Below the pieces are notes generated by a model, which ran no database searches, was not told the origin of the DNA, and was given only the letters and a program-made list of their open reading frames with translations. This document shows, in pieces, positions 59,602 through 64,000 of a stretch of 64,000 nt of DNA. Made by a program: the position numbers and the translations under genes. The stretch spans positions 154,149 to 218,148 of the forward strand of contig JASGCO010000005.1 in NCBI GenBank assembly GCA_030054095.1. Reading direction: 5' to 3'. Numbering within the stretch: the first letter of the stretch is position 1; each line of letters starts with the position of its first letter. This DNA is from Sediminibacterium sp. (GTDB taxonomy: Bacteria; Bacteroidota; Bacteroidia; B-17B0; Aurantibacillaceae).

Positions 59602-60768
59602 ATGAACGGAAAGATACCGCATATTTTATTTATGGCTTCCTGGTACCCTGTAACAGAAAAGCCAACACATGGTATTTTTATTCAGCGTCATGCCATGGCG
59701 CTGGCTTTGTATGCGCGGGTAAGCGTGGTGTATGTGTATGCATCAGATAACCCTGATCCGGAACCATCTGTTACCCGTTTGTCAAACACCTGCACTGAAT
59801 ACCGGATGGCGTATCAGCGTAGCTATTCATTCTTAAAACCATTTGTACACTACTGGCGCGCACGAAGTGCTTATAAAACCTTGTTCGGGTTGATCAAAAA
59901 TAATCAACCAATCCCGGTGAGTGCTATTCAGGTGAATGTTGTATTTCCGGTGGCATTGTTTCTTTCTCTAGCCCGTTCAGTTTTCAGGGTTCCATATACT
60001 ATAGTGGAACATTGGAGCGGGTATTTACCGGAAGACGGAAACTATAAAGGAGTCTTAAAAAAGTGGATTACCAGAAAAGCGGTGCGTCATACGGAAAAAA
60101 TATTTTATGTATCGGAGCCGCAACGAAAGGCAATGGTGGACCATGGATTACATGGAGATTATGAATTATTATTTAATGTAGTAGATACTGCTATTTTTAA
60201 ACCGGGACACAAGCAAGATAAGCCATTACTGATTCATATTTCATCCTTAGTAGAACGGGAAAAAAACATAAGCGGAACCTTTGATGTATTGCTTAAACTG
60301 CAGCAAAAGGGTTATATTTTTGAAACGCTGATTGTTGGAGGCGAAGGGCAGGAACTGGAGCAAGCCAAACAGTTGGCAGAAAAAATCGGACTAAAAACCA
60401 TTGAATTTACAGGGAATCTTGCTCCGCAAATACTGGCGGGTTATTTACAAAAAGCGCACGCGTTGTTATTGTTCAGTCATTTTGAAGGCATGCCGGTTGT
60501 AGCACTAGAGGCCCTTGCCTGTGGGGTCCCGGTTTTGGCTACAAAAGTGGGACATTTGCCTTTTCTTATTGAACCGGATATGGGGATTTTAACAGAAAAG
60601 GGAGACGCACAGGGCCAATTAAGGGCCCTGGAGGCTTTCTTAAAAGGCAAAGTACAAATAGATGTCAGCAAGTTGTCAGACCAAATAGAACGAAATGCTT
60701 CGTATAAGGCAGTTGGGCAAAAGTTGTATATGTATTATTTGCGTGATATTCGAAAGACTGAAATTTAA
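59602..60768 (+). CDS. Glycosyltransferase family 4 protein
   Basis: This 388-residue protein has the GT-B fold of retaining GT4 enzymes. N-terminal segment: ASWYPVTEKPTHGIFIQRHAMAL. C-terminal nucleotide-sugar half: HISSLVEREKNISGTFDVLLKLQ, VGGEGQELEQAKQLAEKIGL, and the E-x7-E motif region FEGMPVVALEALACGVPVLATKVGHLPFLI. It would add a sugar to a lipid, glycan or protein at the cytoplasmic face. No other polysaccharide genes are in view. TAATTTTG ends 10 nt before the ATG. A 14-bp hairpin follows the stop codon. Confidence 0.88.
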   Translation: MNGKIPHILFMASWYPVTEKPTHGIFIQRHAMALALYARVSVVYVYASDNPDPEPSVTRLSNTCTEYRMAYQRSYSFLKPFVHYWRARSAYKTLFGLIKNNQPIPVSAIQVNVVFPVALFLSLARSVFRVPYTIVEHWSGYLPEDGNYKGVLKKWITRKAVRHTEKIFYVSEPQRKAMVDHGLHGDYELLFNVVDTAIFKPGHKQDKPLLIHISSLVEREKNISGTFDVLLKLQQKGYIFETLIVGGEGQELEQAKQLAEKIGLKTIEFTGNLAPQILAGYLQKAHALLLFSHFEGMPVVALEALACGVPVLATKVGHLPFLIEPDMGILTEKGDAQGQLRALEAFLKGKVQIDVSKLSDQIERNASYKAVGQKLYMYYLRDIRKTEI

Positions 60769-60798
60769 AGCGGCTTATTTGCTTAAATAAGCCGCTTT
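60767..60798. terminator. Long hairpin after the glycosyltransferase gene
   Basis: AAAGCGGCTTATTT, a 4-nt loop and AAATAAGCCGCTTT form a perfect 14-bp stem that overlaps the last base of the stop codon. It is flanked by A/T-rich sequence on both sides and could stop transcription in both directions, also serving the minus-strand gene at 60868. Confidence 0.7.
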
Positions 60799-60867
60799 AT
60801 GGCAAAACCAGATTATTACTAAAAAATTACTGTTACTCTTGATAAGAGTAAATGGCTTGTAATGCCA

Positions 60868-62664
60868 TTATTTTCCGGTTTTGAGATTTTTTAATGCAAT
60901 ATTTAGTGTTTCTGTAAACCCATTGCTTTCTTTTGTATAAAACTCTATAGCTTTGGCAATATTGCTCATTACTTTACTGGCAGCCACTCTTTTATAGCTT
61001 TCCTCAAACTGTTTATCTTTATCCTCAGTGTAATAGGGCATTTCCTGCCTTAAGGCAACCAACAGAGATCCAAGAGCAATATCGAGTATAGGCTCATAGT
61101 CATGAGCAGGGAGCGGAACTTCTGAGTCGAAACGCTTAATAGGCTCAGCAAACTTGCTCCAGGGATTAATTTTGGGTTCCAGTACAGGTAAAAATTCACG
61201 GACAATGATATCATACAAGAACCGAATACTTTCACACTGCCCGGCTAATCGCCCAAGTACATCTCTGGCATGTACACCAATACTATAGTTTAGGTTAAGA
61301 CTTATTTTCTCAAAGGTTGTGTTTGGATCGGAGAGTGCGGCTTCCATAACCCGATCAGAGTATAGTAAGCGTTTCAGAAAGCGTGAGTTGAAGCATTGAA
61401 TTTTAGAGGGGGGAGCTATCCAGACCCCAATGTTTATAAAATACTCTTTTATTAAGGCAAAATGTTGCTGTCCTTGTGGCGAAGATAAAAAGCCGTCGTG
61501 TTTGCTTGTACTGTTGGCCATGGTGAGATCGTCGAAAGGGCCGCCTTCCACTAAACCGATGAGATTCACATTTACGAAGTGATGCCATGTAGCATCGGTG
61601 ACAATACGTCCTTGCCCCGCTATGTGCCCGTCAAACGCGCAAATAGCGCCGAAGCGTTGCGCAACGGTTGGTGCTTTGGAAGTGTTACGCAATGTTCCGG
61701 TATTTCCGGCAGGAACGGAAGACCACGCAATTACTTCTGGCAACAAAGGATTACCGCTGGGTAAATTAGGATACTGATTGTATTCTGCCGCCAACGGTTC
61801 GCGACACTCTCCTTCGTGCGGATGATCAGGAAAAACATTGATACGGCCTAAACGTGAACACATCAATGGATGTGGATAGGACCGGCGGATGAAGGGTCCT
61901 GAACGGCTATGATACAATTTTAACTCCAGGCGTTGAGGAATGTCATCAGACTGATCACTGAATTGTGTTCCCGCGTCGCTGGTTTGAACAGTCCCGTCTG
62001 ACATAATAAACTGAGCAGAATTGGTATCGTTTCGCCGGGTACCAGTCATTCCTACTTCACTTGTGGCATCATTGCCCGTAGGATAGTGATTCCAGTAGCG
62101 CATAGATTTTACCCTGTTAATGGCACCACAAAGCCCATTACCGAGTGCGCCATGATCACCAGTGGCAAATACTCCGCCGCCATTATTCATAAACTGCTGA
62201 ATGGCATTTAGCTCATTATTTGACAAAGAGTTGGTTGGGTAAGGAAAGGAGCCATTTACCTGAGAATTACGTCTGTTATAATTGCCGTTGCGGTAAAAGG
62301 TTTCAATGCCAAATAGCCATACCTCATCGTACATGCCCTGAGCAAAATAGTTTGGATCGTCAAATACAAAATCTTTAATTCTGCGTACAATAGCCGTACT
62401 GGTATTTGAACCAGCCATTTGTTGATCAGAAACATTAGATCTTAAATGTGCGAGTGTAATCCTGAAATTAACGTAAAATCGCCCATCATTTATCAGGCAA
62501 TCAAGAAATGCTGATAAACCAAAATCGCCCAGCCCAAAATCGAGCCCGCCATCAGTAACAATTAATACATTTACAGGGCAGGGTTTTAACCAGGGCTCAA
62601 TGATTAAACGATCAGTACGGATCATTTTTTTCCGGTCTAGAATGTGTTGAATGGTGTGTTGCAT
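60868..62664 (-). CDS. Large protein with a glutamine-amidotransferase-like N-terminal domain, unknown function
   Basis: This 598-residue protein has no signal peptide or membrane helix. Residues about 28-200 look like a Rossmann-type or GATase1/ThuA-like domain: VNVLIVTDGGLDFGLGDFGL, then DEVWLFGIETFYRNGNYNRR, then LNAIQQFMNNGGGVFATGDHGALG. A middle region carries many His and Asp (CAFDGHIAGQGRIVTDATWHHFVNVNL), which could bind metal. The C-terminal third (about 430-598) is helical. I recognise no named family. It is isolated between a glycosyltransferase hairpin and a 303-bp gap. Base composition is not obviously foreign. It could be an unlisted hydrolase or an effector protein. Neither can be shown from sequence. 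Confidence 0.65.
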   Translation of the reverse strand: MQHTIQHILDRKKMIRTDRLIIEPWLKPCPVNVLIVTDGGLDFGLGDFGLSAFLDCLINDGRFYVNFRITLAHLRSNVSDQQMAGSNTSTAIVRRIKDFVFDDPNYFAQGMYDEVWLFGIETFYRNGNYNRRNSQVNGSFPYPTNSLSNNELNAIQQFMNNGGGVFATGDHGALGNGLCGAINRVKSMRYWNHYPTGNDATSEVGMTGTRRNDTNSAQFIMSDGTVQTSDAGTQFSDQSDDIPQRLELKLYHSRSGPFIRRSYPHPLMCSRLGRINVFPDHPHEGECREPLAAEYNQYPNLPSGNPLLPEVIAWSSVPAGNTGTLRNTSKAPTVAQRFGAICAFDGHIAGQGRIVTDATWHHFVNVNLIGLVEGGPFDDLTMANSTSKHDGFLSSPQGQQHFALIKEYFINIGVWIAPPSKIQCFNSRFLKRLLYSDRVMEAALSDPNTTFEKISLNLNYSIGVHARDVLGRLAGQCESIRFLYDIIVREFLPVLEPKINPWSKFAEPIKRFDSEVPLPAHDYEPILDIALGSLLVALRQEMPYYTEDKDKQFEESYKRVAASKVMSNIAKAIEFYTKESNGFTETLNIALKNLKTGK

Positions 62665-62967
62665 AGTTGTGTGTAATTGTTAATAATCCTACTCTTTTAA
62701 AAGGTTTTCGGAATCCCCATTGCATGCTTCACAAAACTGCTGCAAAAAAATACCTGTTTCAAGGGGATTTTTCCGGTATTATTAAGGGATAATTCCGCTC
62801 GGAGATACCTGTTAAAGACAAAAAGTCAGATTTAGGAAGTTAATTACTGCTTAAAGTCAGTTCGTAATTAATGTATTTGTTAATTCTGCGATCAAGTTTT
62901 TAATTACTTTTATAAGTAAACAACACAACTTCTGCGTTACAATTACTAAAAACTTTTTAATGGCATA
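62665..62967. other. 303-bp gap between divergent genes
   Basis: This is an A/T-rich divergent control region. There is no consensus -33/-7 pair, although TATTTG occurs near 62875. It holds no open frame of note and no hairpin terminator. It probably holds promoters for the gene at 60868 (minus) and the regulator at 62968 (plus). Confidence 0.5.
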
Positions 62968-63624
62968 ATGAAAAGAAACATCGCTATAATTGATGATCAT
63001 AGACTGGTGGTTTCTTCCCTGAAACACTATCTTGGTGATTTTGACATGTTTGATAAAATAGAGGGTTTTAGTAGTGCGGAAGAGTTTATAGATACGTATA
63101 TGTTGAACGCAGTTGATTTACCCGATGTTGTGCTGTTGGATATTAATATGCCGGACATGGATGGATGCGAAGCTCTTGAAAAACTAAATCAGTTATGGGG
63201 CGACCTGAAAGTGATTGTTTTGAGCATGTACGATAACGAGGGAATTATTTTACGAATGCTTAAACTTGGCGCAAGGGCTTATCTTTTAAAAGGAACAGAT
63301 GTTAAGGAATTGGTGGAAGCCATTAGTACAGTAATTCAGAAGGGATATTACTATAATGATCGTGTTTCAAGTTGTTTAATGGGAAGTATTAAGCATTTGA
63401 AAGGAAAGTTCCCTGAAAAAGTTGATTTACGGGATCGTGAAATAGAATTTTTGAAGATGTTGTGTACAGAAATGACCTACAAAGAAATTGCTGAGGTCAT
63501 GTGCCTGAGTCCCAAAACAATTGATGGGTATAGAGAAGGCCTTTTCGAAAAATTAAAAGTCAGATCCAGAACCGGCCTGGTGGTTTATGCTATCAAAAAC
63601 GGGTACTTTATTCTGAATAGCTGA
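62968..63624 (+). CDS. NarL/FixJ-type response regulator (orphan)
   Basis: This 218-residue regulator has a receiver domain (1-120) with D9/D10, phosphoacceptor D58 in VVLLDINMPDMDG, and Lys in YLLKGTD. A LuxR-type helix-turn-helix follows (about 150-210, LRDREIEFLKMLCTEMTYKEIAEVMCLSPKTIDGYR). The LuxR region would bind DNA after phosphorylation. No histidine kinase lies within reach, so it is an orphan in this window and is likely served by a distant kinase. The next feature is tRNA-Cys on the other strand (27-nt gap). Confidence 0.92.
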   Translation: MKRNIAIIDDHRLVVSSLKHYLGDFDMFDKIEGFSSAEEFIDTYMLNAVDLPDVVLLDINMPDMDGCEALEKLNQLWGDLKVIVLSMYDNEGIILRMLKLGARAYLLKGTDVKELVEAISTVIQKGYYYNDRVSSCLMGSIKHLKGKFPEKVDLRDREIEFLKMLCTEMTYKEIAEVMCLSPKTIDGYREGLFEKLKVRSRTGLVVYAIKNGYFILNS

Positions 63625-63651
63625 AAGATTAAAGAGTACAAAGGTTAAAAG

Positions 63652-63722
63652 AGTCCGGTGTCAGAATCGAACTGACTACCCTGGTTTTGCAGACCAGAAC
63701 ACATCCATTGTGTATACCGGAC
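63652..63722 (-). tRNA. tRNA-Cys (anticodon GCA)
   Basis: On the minus strand a 71-nt cloverleaf folds fully: acceptor GTCCGGT/ACCGGAC, D-stem ACAC/GTGT, anticodon stem CTGGT/ACCAG with loop CTGCAAA (anticodon GCA), variable GGTA, T-stem GTCAG/CTGAC with loop TTCGATT, discriminator T. The 3' CCA is not encoded. Confidence 0.93.
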
Positions 63723-63736
63723 TTATGGGCAAACAA

Positions 63737-63767
63737 AAACCGCCTGTATATTATATACAGGCGGTTT
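63737..63767 (-). terminator. Intrinsic terminator upstream of tRNA-Cys
   Basis: AAACCGCCTGTATA, a 3-nt loop and TATACAGGCGGTTT form a perfect 14-bp stem. The T-run lies on the minus strand, so it ends a transcript that comes from the right, towards the tRNA. The only frame it could serve in the window is the 20-codon ORF at 63799-63861. Confidence 0.82.
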
Positions 63768-63798
63768 AAACGTTAATGAGTCCATTGTTATTATAAAA

Positions 63799-63861
63799 CT
63801 AATCCACCTGCTGACAGCTATAACAGCAAGCAAACGATTTTTTATATAACACAGTGATCAT
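63799..63861 (-). CDS. Possible 20-residue cysteine-containing peptide
   Basis: This minus-strand frame encodes MITVLYKKSFACCYSCQQVD and then stops, with a strong terminator 32 nt downstream. The CCYSC motif is unusual for a random frame, and the T-run terminator needs a transcript. It is far too short to be sure and has no clear promoter (only TACCTTTA, 4 nt before the ATG). No other frame in 63768-64000 on either strand looks real. Confidence 0.2.
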   Translation of the reverse strand: MITVLYKKSFACCYSCQQVD

Positions 63862-64000
63862 GTACTAAAGGTACTACAATAAGTTCCTGAGTTTTACAAT
63901 ATAGCAAAAGACTTATTAAAGATCATTAATCAACAAGCATAGGCTATACTAGACCTCTTTCATAATTAACAAGGTTCTCTTAGCTAAAAGTCAGTGGTAT

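Noticed and set aside
1..64000. CRISPR array, insertion sequence, prophage or integrase
   Set aside because: I saw no regularly spaced direct repeats, transposase, integrase or phage structural genes. The only tandem repeat is inside rluB.

Overview
The window comes from a member of the Bacteroidota. The evidence is four secreted proteins with C-terminal type IX secretion (T9SS) sorting domains, TAnnTTTG-type promoters, no obvious Shine-Dalgarno sequences, 7TM-DISM and propeller receptors, SpoIIE-type phosphatases, LytS/LytTR pairs, DUF983, DUF4412 and DUF2490 proteins, and a split transhydrogenase. I cannot place it below phylum or class. I see no insertion sequence, prophage, integrase or CRISPR array. 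One tRNA (Cys) is present.

Layout. 1-1432 (minus): ECF sigma factor and the start of its membrane anti-sigma partner. 1577-6624 (plus): YfiR-like periplasmic protein, TPR protein, HAMP-PP2C phosphatase, LytS kinase and LytTR regulator. 6724-14748 (plus): a nine-gene run with an arylsulfotransferase-like protein, a beta-sandwich protein and a CotH kinase-like protein (all T9SS cargo), a lipoprotein, a Lys/Glu/Tyr-rich repeat protein, a VTC polyphosphate-polymerase-like protein, a DUF4956 membrane protein and a DUF2490 barrel. 15260-18584 (minus): YbjN protein, then a tight operon (tryptophan dioxygenase, group III truncated globin, small membrane proteins) next to an Rrf2 regulator with three cysteines. 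18634-21834: exported catalase and ankyrin protein, divergent from OxyR. 21868-24645: a small accessory patch with a primase-polymerase-like protein, a 489-bp gap holding a possible small RNA, and an AT-rich PD-(D/E)XK nuclease-like gene. 24759-32091: DUF2490, DNA alkylation repeat protein, sterol-desaturase-like hydroxylase, superfamily 1 helicase and a large T9SS protein. 32186-42026 (mostly minus): MBL hydrolase, Crp regulator, transaldolase-CBS fusion, agmatinase-like protein, RluB, YraN, an esterase and transhydrogenase. 42153-50948: MacB-like permease and a three-gene signalling operon of two 7TM-DISM sensors and a propeller-PAS-PP2C protein. 51055-60768: largely housekeeping (comF, lspA, hemH, thioesterase, pgk, ispF, tyrosine phosphatase, glycosyltransferase). 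60868-64000: an unassigned 598-residue protein, an orphan NarL-type regulator and tRNA-Cys.

How the genes work together. The best candidate for an undescribed system is the 6724-14748 run. It combines surface-exported enzymes (sulfotransferase-like, CotH kinase-like) with a cytoplasmic VTC domain, a DUF4956 inner-membrane protein and an outer-membrane-like DUF2490 protein, which suggests an envelope-spanning phosphate or polyphosphate module. Two regulatory circuits can be read directly from the DNA. An OxyR-type box with three of four ATAG elements in exact register lies just before oxyR. A 20-bp Rrf2-type operator lies over the -33 element of rrf2, and a second copy (14/20 identical) lies upstream of the globin-TDO operon. 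Two unlinked PP2C modules suggest that serine/threonine dephosphorylation or partner switching is a major signalling output here.
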